Counted from the first letter of the stretch, positions 8,664 to 18,792 are shown. The stretch: 59,007 bases of DNA from Rhodoblastus sp. (GCF_019449565.1 NZ_JAGRPM010000020.1:1-59007), one strand, 5' to 3'. Notes: generated by a model from the sequence alone, not told the origin. Program-made: numbers and translations.

Positions 8664-8693
8664 GTCCATTGACCTCTTCGACGGCCAATGGAC
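8664..8693. repeat. 8-bp inverted repeat abutting the hisG stop
   Basis: GTCCATTG (8664-8671) and CAATGGAC (8686-8693) are perfect reverse complements around a 14-nt loop. The repeat ends exactly where the hisG stop codon begins. It could stabilise the 3' end of the hisZ-hisG mRNA. There is no T tract. Confidence 0.6.
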
Positions 8694-9662
8694 TTACCGC
8701 TTCGCGTCGAGCCGTGACGTCAGCCGCTCATGGAGCGGATTGACGCGGGTGAAGACATAATCGACCGGTCGAACGACGACTTCCTCGGCGCCCTGACCGA
8801 TCAGCCAGTCGGCCAAGGCCGGGGCCTGCGCTTTCGGCGCCGTGAAAATGGCGCGGCCATTGCCGCCGCGACGGCGGACTTTCGCGCCGAAGGCCAGGAT
8901 TCCTTCTTCCAGCCCTTGCGGCTCCTGTTCGAGAACAGCGACGATTTCGCGGCTGTTGCGCGCCTCTTCCTCGGCGGCGATGCGCGATAGGATCTTGCGC
9001 GCCAACTCCCGTTGCATTGGCGACCATTCGGCGCCGAGCGAGGCGACCAGATTGGCCTCGGAGCGCAGGATCACGCCGTCGTCGAGCACTTTCAACCCGT
9101 TGGCGACAAGGGTCGCGCCGGTCGAAGTGATATCCACGATCAGCTCGGCCTGTCCGGCAGCCGGGGCGCCTTCGGTCGCGCCGAGGCTTTCGACAATGTG
9201 GTAGTCCGTCACGCCCCTGTCGCGGAAGAAAGCGCGGGTCGTGTTCACATATTTGGTCGCAACGCGCATGCGCTCGCCGCTCCGCGCGCGGAAGGCCGAG
9301 GCCACGTCTTCGAGATCGGCCATGGTGCGCACGTCGATCCAGGCCTGCGGGACAGCGACGACGACATTGGCGTGGCCGAAGCCCAGCGGCGTCAGCAGCG
9401 CGACCTTGCTCTCGGCTTGCGCCTCGCGCACCAGATCCTCGCCGGTGACGCCGAAATGGGCGGCGCCGGAGGCGAGATTCTTGACGATTTCCGAGGCCGA
9501 CAGAAAGGCGACCTCGACATTGTCGACCCCTGTCAGGGCCCCGCGATAATCGCGCGCGCCGCGCCCGGTCGTCACGGTCAAGCCGGCGCGGGCGAAGAAG
9601 GCGTTGGCGTTTTCCTGCAACCGGCCCTTGGACGGAACGGCCAGAACGAGTTTGTCGCTCAT
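8694..9662 (-). CDS. hisG: ATP phosphoribosyltransferase, catalytic subunit
   Basis: HisG makes phosphoribosyl-ATP from ATP and PRPP, the first step of histidine synthesis. The N-terminal [12 protein letters not shown] and the middle [15 protein letters not shown] (PRPP-binding loop, about 174-188) are diagnostic. At 322 residues it is far longer than the ~200-230 residue short form that needs HisZ, yet hisZ lies directly upstream. The extra C-terminal ~100 residues could be an ACT-like regulatory domain or a lineage-specific extension. The start is 1 bp past the hisZ stop, so the two are cotranscribed. Confidence 0.95.
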   Translation of the reverse strand: MSDKLVLAVPSKGRLQENANAFFARAGLTVTTGRGARDYRGALTGVDNVEVAFLSASEIVKNLASGAAHFGVTGEDLVREAQAESKVALLTPLGFGHANVVVAVPQAWIDVRTMADLEDVASAFRARSGERMRVATKYVNTTRAFFRDRGVTDYHIVESLGATEGAPAAGQAELIVDITSTGATLVANGLKVLDDGVILRSEANLVASLGAEWSPMQRELARKILSRIAAEEEARNSREIVAVLEQEPQGLEEGILAFGAKVRRRGGNGRAIFTAPKAQAPALADWLIGQGAEEVVVRPVDYVFTRVNPLHERLTSRLDAKR

Positions 9663-9663
9663 C

Positions 9664-10767
9664 TTATTTCGCTCCGTTCAGCCGCTCGATCCAGATCGCG
9701 GCGCCGACGGCGGGAATATCCGCCTTGGCGCCGAGCGTGGACAGCAGCCGATCATAGCGCCCGCCGCCGATGGCGGGATCGCCCGGCTCGTCTCCGGCGG
9801 GCGACGCCTCGAACACAAAGCCGGTGTAATAATCCAGGTTGCGCGCGAAGGAGGCGGAAAAAGCCACGGAGTCCAGATCGACGCCGCGCGCCGCCATGAA
9901 GTTCAGACGCTGGTCGAAGCTTTCCATTTCCGCGCCGAGATCGACGTCCGCGGCCGCGAACAAGGCACGCAACTGGGCCGAGGCTTGGTCGGGCTGGCCT
10001 TCGATGGCGAAGAATTGCTCCAGCAACCCGCGCCGGCCGTCGTCGAGACCGGCGCTGGAGCGCAGGGCCGATTGTTCGAGGAAACGCTCGGCGATCTCGC
10101 CCGGGGTGCGTCCGCCCAGAGCCGAAATGCCGGCGATCTTGAGCAGGTCCTCGACCAGAGCGCGGGCGCCCGCCTTGTCGGCGCCGTCGAGCGCGGCGAG
10201 CACGCCGGAATGGTCGTCGCGCGCCGCGACCGGCGCGAGAATGTCGGCGATCTTCTGGCCCTTGGCGAGACCGCCGCGCAGGCGCCGTAGCCAGACCGGC
10301 GGCAGGCTCAGCTTTTCCAGCAAGGCCGCGAGCAGGCCGGCGTCGCCGATGCGAATGCGCCAGCCTTCCGACACGCCGCCCGCCGCCTCGAGCGCAAGGG
10401 CGAGAATTTCGGCGTCGGCGGCCTCGCGGTCGGCGCGGCCGAAGCTTTCCAGCCCCGCCTGCGGAAATTCCGGCGGGCGGCCTGAACGCTGGCGGAACAC
10501 CGGCCCATAATAGCAGAAGGCCGCCGCCTCGCCGGCCTGCGCCGAGGCGAGATAGGCCAGCGAAACCGGAATGGTGAATTCCGGCCGCAGGCAATAATCG
10601 CCGCCGGCGCCGTCCGAGGTTTGCAGCAGGCGGCCGCGCATGTCTTCGCCCGACAGCGAAAGAAAGACCGAGGCCGGCTGCAGCACGGCGGGGTCGCGGC
10701 GCTGATAGCCCGCGGCTTCGAGCTTCTGCAGGAAAGCCTCGCCTTTTTGGTCCCGACCGCCGCTCAT
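9664..10767 (-). CDS. hisZ: ATP phosphoribosyltransferase regulatory subunit
   Basis: HisZ is a catalytically dead paralogue of histidyl-tRNA synthetase that activates HisG and mediates histidine feedback. The class II synthetase fold is recognisable ([24 protein letters not shown], then the C-terminal [10 protein letters not shown]). I chose the ATG at 10767 because a GGAG stands 5 nt upstream; the frame extends to 10827 but without such a signal. This gives 367 residues, normal for HisZ. The order on the minus strand is hisS, hisZ, hisG, with 93 bp between hisS and hisZ, a histidine-linked operon. Confidence 0.93.
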   Translation of the reverse strand: MSGGRDQKGEAFLQKLEAAGYQRRDPAVLQPASVFLSLSGEDMRGRLLQTSDGAGGDYCLRPEFTIPVSLAYLASAQAGEAAAFCYYGPVFRQRSGRPPEFPQAGLESFGRADREAADAEILALALEAAGGVSEGWRIRIGDAGLLAALLEKLSLPPVWLRRLRGGLAKGQKIADILAPVAARDDHSGVLAALDGADKAGARALVEDLLKIAGISALGGRTPGEIAERFLEQSALRSSAGLDDGRRGLLEQFFAIEGQPDQASAQLRALFAAADVDLGAEMESFDQRLNFMAARGVDLDSVAFSASFARNLDYYTGFVFEASPAGDEPGDPAIGGGRYDRLLSTLGAKADIPAVGAAIWIERLNGAK

Positions 10768-10860
10768 AACTGCTCCAAACTCGAAAATTCGCCACGAAGC
10801 ACTAACAAAAGCGCGCAAGGCGCGCATCCCATTTCACCGTGAAGGGTGAACGGGAATTGC

Positions 10861-12360
10861 TTACAGGCCGTGGCGTTCGAGGATTTCCCGCACGGCGGCG
10901 ACCAGATTGCCCTCGGAAACGGAAATCTGCGCGGGACGCGCCGCCTTCCATTCCTCGTTCGAGGCGATGGCCGAAGACGCCTGCGCGCCTTCGATCAGGT
11001 CCTTGATCTGCACTTCGCCGCGCTCGCGCTCGTTGGAGCCCTGAATGACCACGCAGGGACTCTTGCGGCGGTCGGCATATTTCATCTGCGCCTTCATGCC
11101 CGCCGCGCCAAGATAAAGCTCGGCCCGCACGCCGGACTCGCGCAGCCGCCCGACCAGCGCCTGGTAATGGGCGATCTGGTCGCGGTCCATGACCAGCACG
11201 ACCACGGGGCCGTTATGCGGCGGCCTCGCGACGAGCGGCGATTTGATCGCCTTGAGCGCGGCATAGAGCCGCGACACGCCGATGGAAAAGCCGGTCGCGG
11301 GCGCGTCCTCGCCCCGGAATCGCGCCACCAGCCCGTCGTAACGGCCGCCGCCGCCGACCGAGCCGAAGCGGATCGGCTGGCCCTTGTCGTCGGTCGCCGC
11401 GATGGAGAGATCGGCCTCGAACACGGGGCCGGTGTAATATTCCAGTCCGCGCACGACCGAGGGATCGAGGCTGACGCGATTCTCGTTATAGCCGCCGGCC
11501 TTGGCGAGATCGTCGATGGCGCGCAGCTCCGCGACTCCCTCCATGCCGCGCGGGGAGGTCGCGACAATCTCCTCCAGCGCTTCCAGCGTCTGCGCGTTGT
11601 TGGAGCGCCGCGCCGCCGTGAAGGCCAGAACCTTGTCGATGGCCGCGGCGTCGAGGCCCGCTCCTTTTGTGAAATCGCCGGATTCGTCCTTGCGGCCGTG
11701 CCCGAGCAGGGCGTGGACGCCCTCCGGGCCGAGACGGTCCAGCTTGTCGATGGCGCGCAGCACGACCAGACGGCGACCGGCGTCTTCCGGCGCGCCGAGG
11801 CCGATGGCCTCCATCACGCCGTCGAGAATCTTGCGGTTATTGACCTTGATGCAATAGTCGCCACGCGCAATGCCGAGCTGTTCCAAAGTGTCGGCGGCCA
11901 TCATGCAGAGTTCGGCGTCGGCGGCGGGGCTTGCGGACCCGATCGTGTCCGCGTCGAATTGCAGGAACTGGCGGAAGCGGCCCGGGCCGGGCTTTTCATT
12001 GCGGTAGACATAGCCGCCGCGATAGGAGCGGTAGGGCTTGGGCAGGCTCTCGAAATGTTCCGCGAAATGGCGGGCGAGCGGCGCCGTCAGGTCATAGCGC
12101 AGCGAAAGCCATTGCTCATCGTCGTCCTGGAAGGAAAACACGCCCTCGTTGGGCCGATCCTGGTCGGGCAGGAACTTGCCGAGCGCATCGGTATATTCCA
12201 TGGCGGGCGTCTCGACCGCCTCGAAACCATAAAGTTCATAAATTCCTCGAATCGCCGCGAGCATGGCGTCGACGGCGGCGATTTCGTCGGCGCCGCGATC
12301 GGCGAGGCCGCGCGGCAGGCGCGCTTTGACATTGGGCGCCCCGGCTTTGTCTTGTGTCAT
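10861..12360 (-). CDS. hisS: Histidyl-tRNA synthetase
   Basis: A class II aminoacyl-tRNA synthetase that charges tRNA-His. Motif 2 appears as [16 protein letters not shown], the histidine-specific loop as [12 protein letters not shown], and motif 3 as [11 protein letters not shown]. The C-terminal anticodon-binding domain spans about 395-499. At 499 residues it is of the longer alphaproteobacterial type. The start is the ATG at 12360. It precedes hisZ, itself derived from this enzyme, so a gene duplication is preserved side by side here. Confidence 0.96.
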   Translation of the reverse strand: MTQDKAGAPNVKARLPRGLADRGADEIAAVDAMLAAIRGIYELYGFEAVETPAMEYTDALGKFLPDQDRPNEGVFSFQDDDEQWLSLRYDLTAPLARHFAEHFESLPKPYRSYRGGYVYRNEKPGPGRFRQFLQFDADTIGSASPAADAELCMMAADTLEQLGIARGDYCIKVNNRKILDGVMEAIGLGAPEDAGRRLVVLRAIDKLDRLGPEGVHALLGHGRKDESGDFTKGAGLDAAAIDKVLAFTAARRSNNAQTLEALEEIVATSPRGMEGVAELRAIDDLAKAGGYNENRVSLDPSVVRGLEYYTGPVFEADLSIAATDDKGQPIRFGSVGGGGRYDGLVARFRGEDAPATGFSIGVSRLYAALKAIKSPLVARPPHNGPVVVLVMDRDQIAHYQALVGRLRESGVRAELYLGAAGMKAQMKYADRRKSPCVVIQGSNERERGEVQIKDLIEGAQASSAIASNEEWKAARPAQISVSEGNLVAAVREILERHGL

Positions 12361-12477
12361 GATGATTGTTCCATCCTTGCGCTTCTCTTATGCGCGGGCG
12401 CGGGCGCAGACAAGCCTTTGCGGCGGCGGTTCGTCGCGCGCCTTGACAGGACGGTCCCCGCGCTTTAGCCGCATGGC

Positions 12478-13392
12478 ATGACCGGTAATTCGAAAAATCG
12501 CGAGTCGGCGGACGCTATCGCCCTGACCGGTCTCGCCCAGGCGCAGGACCGCTACTACGCCTTCCTGTGCGACATCTGGGGCGTGCTGCACAATGGCGAG
12601 CGCTCCTTCCCCGCCGCCTCCGAGGCTTTGCGTGAATTGCGCCGTCTCGGCAAGACCATAACCCTCATCACCAACGCCCCGCGCCCCAAGGGCGAAGTGG
12701 CGGAGCAGCTGGCTTCGCTCGGCGTCGGCGCCGATTGTTACGATTCCATCGTGACCTCGGGCGATGTCTGCGCCCACGCGATCGCCGCGCGCGCGCCCGG
12801 ACGGCCCTATCATATCGGCCCGGAACGCGATCAGCCCGTTTTCGCCGCAGCCGCCGCGCTGACCTCGCATGATGTCGCTCCGGTCGCGCTGGAAGAGGCG
12901 GATTTCGCGGTCTGCACGGGCCTGAACGAGGATACGGTGGAAACCCCGGCCGATTACGAGGCCGTGCTCGCCGCATGCCGCGCGAAAAACCTGCCGATGA
13001 TCTGCGCCAATCCGGACCTTGTGGTCTATCGCGGCGAACAGCTCGTCTATTGCGCCGGCGCGCTCGCCGAACGCTATGAGGCGCTGGGCGGCGTGGTCGA
13101 ACAGGCCGGCAAGCCCTATGCGCCGATCTATCGCATGGCGATCGGCCTGCTGGAGCAGGCGCGCGGCAAGCCGCTGGACATCGACCGCATCCTTGCCATT
13201 GGCGACGCCATCCATACCGATATCGCCGGCGCGACGACCATGGGCCTCGACAGCCTGCTGGTCACGCAAGGCATTCATCGCGTCGAACTGCACGGCCCCG
13301 AAGCCGGCGCGCTCGACGCCGAGGCCTACAAGCAGTTCGTGGTAAGCCACGGCGTGACTCCGGTCTATCGGATCGCCCGCCTCGTCTGGTGA
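12478..13392 (+). CDS. HAD class IIA hydrolase of the TIGR01459 type
   Basis: The 304-residue protein has motif I as CDIWGVLHNG (about 31-40), motif II TLITNAPRP and motif IV GDAIHTDIAGA near 241-251, the layout of NagD-like class IIA HAD phosphatases. The second Asp normally found two residues after the nucleophile is replaced by Trp (DIWG), a known property of this subfamily that raises the question of whether it is a general phosphatase. It is divergent from hisS with 117 bp between. The start ATG at 12478 has no strong Shine-Dalgarno. Confidence 0.85.
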   Translation: MTGNSKNRESADAIALTGLAQAQDRYYAFLCDIWGVLHNGERSFPAASEALRELRRLGKTITLITNAPRPKGEVAEQLASLGVGADCYDSIVTSGDVCAHAIAARAPGRPYHIGPERDQPVFAAAAALTSHDVAPVALEEADFAVCTGLNEDTVETPADYEAVLAACRAKNLPMICANPDLVVYRGEQLVYCAGALAERYEALGGVVEQAGKPYAPIYRMAIGLLEQARGKPLDIDRILAIGDAIHTDIAGATTMGLDSLLVTQGIHRVELHGPEAGALDAEAYKQFVVSHGVTPVYRIARLVW

Positions 13393-13478
13393 CCACCCCA
13401 TAATGGCCAATGGACATTTGCGCGCGGGGGCGTTTCTGTCGCGCCCGCCTGCAAGATTCAATAAGGGAAGCCAAAACG

Positions 13479-13943
13479 ATGTCCGAGCCGTTCAAGACCT
13501 ATTTTTTCGAGGATCTCAGCGTCGGCATGCGCGAATCCTTGATGAAGACTGTCATGAACGAGGATGTCGTAGGTTTCGCCGAATTGTCGGGCGACCATAA
13601 CCCGATCCATCTCTCGGAACATTTCGCCAAAAAGACCCGCTTCGGCGAGCGTATCGCCCATGGCCTCTATACCGCCAGCCTGATCTCCGCCGTGCTTGGC
13701 ATGTATCTGCCCGGCCCCGGCGCGGTCTATCTGCACCAGACCCTGAACTTCAAGGGCCCGGTCAAGATCGGCGATGTCGTGACCATCAGCGTCGAGGTCA
13801 CCGAACTGGTCGAAAAGGGCCGCCGCTGCAAGCTGCATTGCGAGGCGACCGTGGACGGCAAGGTGGTGCTCGACGGCGAGGCGACCGTCATGGTTCCCGC
13901 GCGCGAAGCCAAGCCGCGCCCGACGGAAGCCGCCGCTGGTTAA
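13479..13943 (+). CDS. MaoC-like (R)-specific enoyl-CoA hydratase
   Basis: A single hot-dog domain of 154 residues. The hydratase motif is present: SGDHNPIHL with Asp and His as catalytic pair, followed by RFGERIAHG. It would hydrate trans-2-enoyl-CoA to (R)-3-hydroxyacyl-CoA, linking beta-oxidation and polyhydroxyalkanoate synthesis in PhaJ-type enzymes. The start at 13479 follows AGGGAAG at good spacing; upstream open frame to 13410 is not supported. It lies 86 bp after the HAD gene and converges with the methyltransferase gene. Confidence 0.9.
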   Translation: MSEPFKTYFFEDLSVGMRESLMKTVMNEDVVGFAELSGDHNPIHLSEHFAKKTRFGERIAHGLYTASLISAVLGMYLPGPGAVYLHQTLNFKGPVKIGDVVTISVEVTELVEKGRRCKLHCEATVDGKVVLDGEATVMVPAREAKPRPTEAAAG

Positions 13944-13955
13944 AAGGCGGGCGCG

Positions 13956-14630
13956 CTAGGCGCCTTCGCGAAAACGCCAGACCTGGGCGCGCTTGATCTC
14001 GCAATCCTCCAGCGCGCGGGTCACCGGCACGCGATATTCCGCGATGGCCTCCAGCCGGTCGCGCGCGAGATAGGTGCGGCCCGGGTCGCCGATCAGCACG
14101 GCGGCGCCGCGTCCCCGCAAGGCGCCCAGCCAATCGGTGACGCTCAGCGCCATGTCGCGCTCATAGGACACGTCGCCTGCAAGGACGACGTCCCAGCCCT
14201 CGTCGCGGCCGATCAAATTTTCGATTCGGGCGTTGAGCGCCACCCCATTGGCTTGCGCGTTGAGACTCATGGCCGCGCGGGCGAATTCATCAATGTCGCA
14301 GCCTTCCGCAAGCGTCGCGCCGGCCCGCGCGGCGGCGATGGCGACAAGGCCCGAGCCCGAGGCGAAGTCGAGGACCCGCTTTCCGGCCACGGTTTCGGGA
14401 TGATCGAGCAGATAGCGCGCCAGCGCCTGGCCGCCGGCCCAGGCAAAGGCCCAGAAGGGCGGCGGCAGGCCGATCTCACCCAGTTCCTCTTCGGTTTTCT
14501 GCCAAAGCTCCGTGGCCTCGTCGGCCAGATAAAGCGAGATTTCCGGCGCGTGCGGAACCGGCAGCAGCCGGGTTTGCGCGCGGATGAAGGCCTCTCGGTC
14601 AAGAATTTGCCGGTCGCGTCTTTCCGTCAA
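13956..14630 (-). CDS. Class I SAM methyltransferase, ETF-beta lysine methyltransferase-like
   Basis: The 224-residue protein has PPFWAFAWAGGQALARYLL (about 58-76) followed by the SAM-binding loop VLDFASGSGLVAIAAA, the signature of the METTL20/ETFBKMT and Nnt1-like group. Characterised bacterial homologues trimethylate lysines of the electron transfer flavoprotein beta subunit. The following segment VVLAGDVSYERDM is the expected post-II motif. It overlaps the acyl-CoA ligase stop by 4 bp, so it is coupled to a fatty-acid activation gene, consistent with a role near beta-oxidation electron transfer (inference). Confidence 0.8.
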   Translation of the reverse strand: MTERRDRQILDREAFIRAQTRLLPVPHAPEISLYLADEATELWQKTEEELGEIGLPPPFWAFAWAGGQALARYLLDHPETVAGKRVLDFASGSGLVAIAAARAGATLAEGCDIDEFARAAMSLNAQANGVALNARIENLIGRDEGWDVVLAGDVSYERDMALSVTDWLGALRGRGAAVLIGDPGRTYLARDRLEAIAEYRVPVTRALEDCEIKRAQVWRFREGA

Positions 14631-16318
14631 TTTCCCAAACTGTCCTTCAGGCTGCGGCGTAAAACCTTGCCGACATTGGATTTCGGCAGTTCTTCGCGGA
14701 AGAAAAATTCACGCGGCACCTTATAGCCCGTAAGCCGCTCGCGGCAAAAAGCGCGCAGCTCGTTCTCCGTCAGCCCCTCCTCGCGCGGTACGACAAAGGC
14801 GATCACTTCCTCGCCGGTCGCGGCGAGGGGCCGGCCGATCACCGCCGCCTCGCGCACCTTGGGATGTTCGACCAGAATTTCCTCGACCTCATTGGGATAG
14901 ACGTTGAAGCCCGAGACGATGATGATGTCCTTGAGACGGTCGACGATCTTGACCTGGCCGTCGGGCAGCATCACGGCGACGTCGCCGGTGCGGAAGAAGC
15001 CGTCCTTCGTCATGGCGGCCTCGGTCGCCATGGGCCGGTCCCAATAGCCGGCCATCACCTGCGGGCCGCGCGCGCAGATTTCCCCGGCCTCGCCCATAGG
15101 CACAGGTTCGCCGGCGGAATTGCGGATGGAAATTTCGGTCGAGGGCAAAGGATAGCCGACCGTGCCGGAAAATTCCTCCAGATCGGGACGGTTGGCGCAG
15201 AGAACGGGCGAGGTTTCCGACAGGCCATAGCCCTCGATGACCGCCTTTCCGGTGAGCTTCAGCCACTTGCGGGCGACCGCCTGCTGCATTGCCATGCCCC
15301 CGGCGGTGCTGAAGAGCAAAGAGCTGAAATCGACCTTTGCGATATCGGGATGGTCCGCGAGCACATTATAGAGCGTGTTCACGCCGGCGAAGATGTGGAA
15401 GCGGCTCCCGCGCAGGATCTTGACGAAGCCGGGGATGTCGCGCGGATTGGCGACGAGCAGGCAGGCGCCGCCGACGCGCATCTGGAACCAGAAACAGGTC
15501 GTCAGCGCGTAAATGTGATAGAGCGGCAGGGCGGTGACCATGACGGTCTTCTCGAAGCTGGACAGCTGCCCGCCAAACCAGGCGGCGCTTTGCTCGATAT
15601 TGGCGACGAGATTGCGATGGAGCAGCATGGCGCCCTTGGCCGAGCCGGTGGTGCCGCCGGTATATTGAAGAACCGCGATGTCGTCCGCCGCCACATTGAC
15701 CGCGCGCGGCGACTTCCCCCGCGTCGCGCGCAGCGCGGCGGAAAAGGCGATCGATTTGGGCAGATTGCATTTCGGGACCGCCTTTTTGACATGGCGCGAG
15801 ACGAAATTGACGAGGACGCCCTTTGGCCCGAGCAGGTCGCCCGGCGCAATGAGTACGATGCGCTCCAGATTCAGGCGGTCGGCGACGGCGGCGACGGTCG
15901 CGGCGAAATTCTCCAGTACGAACAGAAAGCGCGGCGAGGCGTCGACAATCTGGAACTCCAGCTCGCGGGAGGTATAGAGCGGATTGACATTGACGACCGT
16001 TCCTCCCGCCTGCAACACGCCGAGCAGGATGGCGGGATAGGCCATCACATTGGGCGACATGATCGCGACGCGGTCGCCCTTGCCCAGTCCGGCGTCCTGT
16101 AGCCAGGCCGTCACCTGATCGGCCGCCGCTCCCAGCTGTTCATAGGTCAGGCGCGCGCCGAAACTTTCCAGCGCGACGCGCGCGCCATAAGCTGAACGGC
16201 TTCGCCGCCATAGGTCCACCAGGGTCGTATGGGGATCGGGCGCGATTTCGGCGGGAACGCCGTCCGGATAATGGGCGATCCAGGGGCGGGCGCCCACGAG
16301 CTCCTCGAAAATTTCCAT
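14627..16318 (-). CDS. Long-chain fatty-acid-CoA ligase (AMP-binding)
   Basis: The 563-residue acyl-adenylate enzyme activates a fatty acid with ATP and CoA. Landmark motifs are YTGGTTGSAKGAM (P-loop, about 217-229), YGLSETSP, the hinge FRTGDVAVM and VDRLKDIIIVSGFNVYPNEVEE. Length and motif order match FadD-type ligases. It lies upstream of the ETF-beta-like methyltransferase with a 4-bp overlap. The start ATG at 16318 is preceded (on the minus strand) by GGGAGGAGAC, a strong Shine-Dalgarno. Confidence 0.92.
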   Translation of the reverse strand: MEIFEELVGARPWIAHYPDGVPAEIAPDPHTTLVDLWRRSRSAYGARVALESFGARLTYEQLGAAADQVTAWLQDAGLGKGDRVAIMSPNVMAYPAILLGVLQAGGTVVNVNPLYTSRELEFQIVDASPRFLFVLENFAATVAAVADRLNLERIVLIAPGDLLGPKGVLVNFVSRHVKKAVPKCNLPKSIAFSAALRATRGKSPRAVNVAADDIAVLQYTGGTTGSAKGAMLLHRNLVANIEQSAAWFGGQLSSFEKTVMVTALPLYHIYALTTCFWFQMRVGGACLLVANPRDIPGFVKILRGSRFHIFAGVNTLYNVLADHPDIAKVDFSSLLFSTAGGMAMQQAVARKWLKLTGKAVIEGYGLSETSPVLCANRPDLEEFSGTVGYPLPSTEISIRNSAGEPVPMGEAGEICARGPQVMAGYWDRPMATEAAMTKDGFFRTGDVAVMLPDGQVKIVDRLKDIIIVSGFNVYPNEVEEILVEHPKVREAAVIGRPLAATGEEVIAFVVPREEGLTENELRAFCRERLTGYKVPREFFFREELPKSNVGKVLRRSLKDSLGN

Positions 16319-16504
16319 GCGTCTCCTCCCCTCGCCGCTTTGCGCGGCTTGTTAGTTTACTTATGAACTAAATCACCCGCTTCTTGCAAGCCGGTTTATA
16401 TTTGATCCCCGCCCGGATAGGATCGCGTCGGGCCAAGGCCTAGCATGATTGTAACCCGCCGGGTCGTCCATCATTTCTACCTGCGGGCGTCAGGGAGCCA
16501 AGCT

Positions 16505-16897
16505 GTGCATTTTACCGCTCTGATCACTCTCGCGTCGCTCCTTTTCTATGTCTATCTGGGCGTGGACGTCGCCAAGGCGCGTGTTCGCTGCAATGTCCGG
16601 GCGCCGGCCACGACCGGCGATCCTCTTTTCGAGCGCATTTATCGCGTGCAGATGAACACGTTGGAATGGCTGCCGATCTATATCCCCAGTCTCTGGCTGT
16701 TCGGCTTTTACGTCTCGGACCCCATCGCGGCGGTGGTTGGCGTGGTCTGGATCACTGGGCGCTATCTTTACAAGACGGGCTATGAGGAAGCGCCGGAAAA
16801 GCGCAGCCTCGGCTTCATGATCCAGGCGACGGCGACCGCCATATTGCTATTTGGCGCGACGATCGCGATCCTCTACCGCTTGGCTACGAGTCATTGA
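16505..16897 (+). CDS. MAPEG family membrane protein
   Basis: With the GTG start at 16505 (GGGAG 7 nt upstream) the product is 130 residues, the usual length; the frame also reads open from 16445, but without a ribosome site. Four hydrophobic helices are visible, with the family block RVQMNTLEWLPIYIPSLWLF (about 43-62) and ITGRYLYKTGY. MAPEG proteins include glutathione-dependent transferases and peroxidases; the bacterial members are mostly uncharacterised. It stands alone, divergent from the acyl-CoA ligase. Confidence 0.82.
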   Translation: MHFTALITLASLLFYVYLGVDVAKARVRCNVRAPATTGDPLFERIYRVQMNTLEWLPIYIPSLWLFGFYVSDPIAAVVGVVWITGRYLYKTGYEEAPEKRSLGFMIQATATAILLFGATIAILYRLATSH

Positions 16898-17038
16898 AGC
16901 GGACGGCCCTATGCGTGGATCCCGCCAAAATTGACTTCCAACCGGGCCGGGGTTAAAAGGCGCCTTCTCTTAAGTGAGACGATTTTTGCAGACGCCGACC
17001 CGCGCCGGACGCGGGAGGCCAACGCCCGGCAGCGCGAC

Positions 17039-17057
17039 GCGCCCCCGGGCGCGTTTT
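17039..17057 (+). terminator. Possible weak terminator upstream of ffh
   Basis: GCGCC (17039-17043) and GGCGC (17048-17052) form a 5-bp stem with a CCCG loop followed by GTTTT. It could end transcription from the MAPEG gene before ffh. The stem is short and the T run has only four residues, so this is tentative. Confidence 0.3.
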
Positions 17058-17184
17058 GCTTTGTATCGGCTCGCCAGGGAAATCCTGCCTGCCCCCATCG
17101 GGGACGGGCGTCTTGCGACGCCCTTCGGCTGACGCGAGGGATCAGCAGGCCACTGATGTGGTCTGCGCACCGAAAGGAATGCAA

Positions 17185-18756
17185 ATGTTCGAGGGCCTTT
17201 CCGAAAAGCTCTCCGGCATATTCGACGGCCTGACGCGGCGCGGCGCCCTCTCCGAGGAGGACGTCAACGTCGCCATGCGCGAAGTGCGGCGCGCCCTGCT
17301 TGAGGCGGACGTGGCCCTCGACGTCGTGCGCTCTTTCGTCGACAAGGCCCGCGCGCGCGCCGTTGGCGCGGAAGTGGTGAAATCGATCAAGCCCGGCCAG
17401 ATGGTCGTCAAGATCGTCAATGACGTCCTGATCGAGACGTTGGGCTCTGACGCCGAACCGATTGATCTCAACGCCGCTCCGCCGGTTGCGATCATGATGG
17501 TCGGCCTGCAGGGCGCGGGCAAGACCACCACCACCGCCAAGATCGCCAAGCGCCTGACCGAACGTTTCAAGAAGCGGGTGCTGATGGCCTCGCTCGACGT
17601 GAAGCGTCCGGCCGCGCAGGAACAGCTCGCCATTCTCGGACGTCAGGTCGATGTCGCGACCCTGCCCATCGTCGCCGGCCAGACCCCGGTGCAGATCGCG
17701 CGGCGCGCGGAAGAGGCGGCCCGCCTGCAGGGCTATGACGTCGTCCTGCTCGACACGGCGGGCCGCACCCATATTGACGAGCCGCTGATGGCGGAAATGG
17801 CCGAGATCAAGGCCGCCTCCAATCCGCATGAAATCCTGCTGGTCGCCGACGCCCTGACCGGTCAGGACGCCGTCAATCTCGCCAAGAATTTCGACGAACG
17901 CGTCGGCATTACCGGCATTGTGCTGACCCGCGCCGATGGCGACGGACGCGGCGGCGCGGCCCTGTCGATGCGCGCGGTCACCGGCAAGCCGATCAAGCTG
18001 ATCGGCACCGGCGAAAAGTTGGACGCGCTGGACGATTTCCATCCCCAGCGCATCGCCAACCGCATTCTCGGCATGGGCGACATTGTCGCGCTGGTCGAGA
18101 AGGCGGCGGAGACGATCGACGCCGAAAAGGCGCAGCGCATCGCCGACAAGATGCGCAAGGGCAAGTTCGACCTCGACGATCTGGCTGACCAGCTCGCGCA
18201 GGTGGACAAGCTCGGCGGCCTCGGCGGCATCATGGGCATGCTGCCCGGCATGGGCAAGATCAAGGAGCAGATGGCCGCCGCCAAGATCGACGGCAAGATG
18301 ATCGCCCGCCAGCGCGCCATCATTCTCTCCATGACGCCGCAGGAACGCCGCAACCCGGACATCCTCAAGGCCTCGCGCAAAAAACGCATCGCCGCCGGCT
18401 CCGGCGCGAAGGTCGAGGACGTCAACAAACTGCTGAAGCAGCACCGCACCATGGCCGACATGATGAAATCGCTCGGCGGCGCCAAGCGCGGGCCGATGGC
18501 GCAAATGGCGCAGATGTTCGGCCTCGGCGGCGGCATGCCCCAGCCCTCGCCCGAACAGATCGCCGAATTGCAGAACAAGTTCGGCGGCGGCGCCGGCATG
18601 GGCGCGGGCATACCGCAAAACCCGCCGCCCGGCGCCTTCCCGCCCAAGCCGAGCCTGCCCGGCTTGCCGGGACTGCCGGGGGCCAAGCCGGGATTGCGGG
18701 GGCTACCCGGGCTTCCGGGCCTTGGCGGCCTGAATCCGTTCGGGAAGAAGAAATGA
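17185..18756 (+). CDS. ffh: Signal recognition particle protein Ffh
   Basis: Ffh binds signal sequences and 4.5S RNA and docks to FtsY for cotranslational membrane targeting. The N domain starts MFEGLSEKL; the GTPase G1 motif is GLQGAGKTTTTAK (about 106-118), with DTAGR and TRADGD further on. The methionine-rich M domain includes MGMLPGMGKIKEQM. The start at 17185 is chosen because AAGGA stands 7 nt upstream and homology begins there; an in-frame ATG six bases earlier is weaker. The tail (about 450-523) is an unusual Pro/Gly/Leu-rich extension made of repeated LPGLPG units ending in GKKK. Downstream are a terminator and then rpsP. Confidence 0.96.
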   Translation: MFEGLSEKLSGIFDGLTRRGALSEEDVNVAMREVRRALLEADVALDVVRSFVDKARARAVGAEVVKSIKPGQMVVKIVNDVLIETLGSDAEPIDLNAAPPVAIMMVGLQGAGKTTTTAKIAKRLTERFKKRVLMASLDVKRPAAQEQLAILGRQVDVATLPIVAGQTPVQIARRAEEAARLQGYDVVLLDTAGRTHIDEPLMAEMAEIKAASNPHEILLVADALTGQDAVNLAKNFDERVGITGIVLTRADGDGRGGAALSMRAVTGKPIKLIGTGEKLDALDDFHPQRIANRILGMGDIVALVEKAAETIDAEKAQRIADKMRKGKFDLDDLADQLAQVDKLGGLGGIMGMLPGMGKIKEQMAAAKIDGKMIARQRAIILSMTPQERRNPDILKASRKKRIAAGSGAKVEDVNKLLKQHRTMADMMKSLGGAKRGPMAQMAQMFGLGGGMPQPSPEQIAELQNKFGGGAGMGAGIPQNPPPGAFPPKPSLPGLPGLPGAKPGLRGLPGLPGLGGLNPFGKKK

Positions 18757-18792
18757 ATTTTGCCTCACGGCGCGTCCGTGGGGTTCGGAACT

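Noticed and set aside
10846..12468. A 540-residue plus-strand frame opposite hisS
   Set aside because: It is antisense to hisS, which has all its class II motifs. No domain is visible in the antisense frame.
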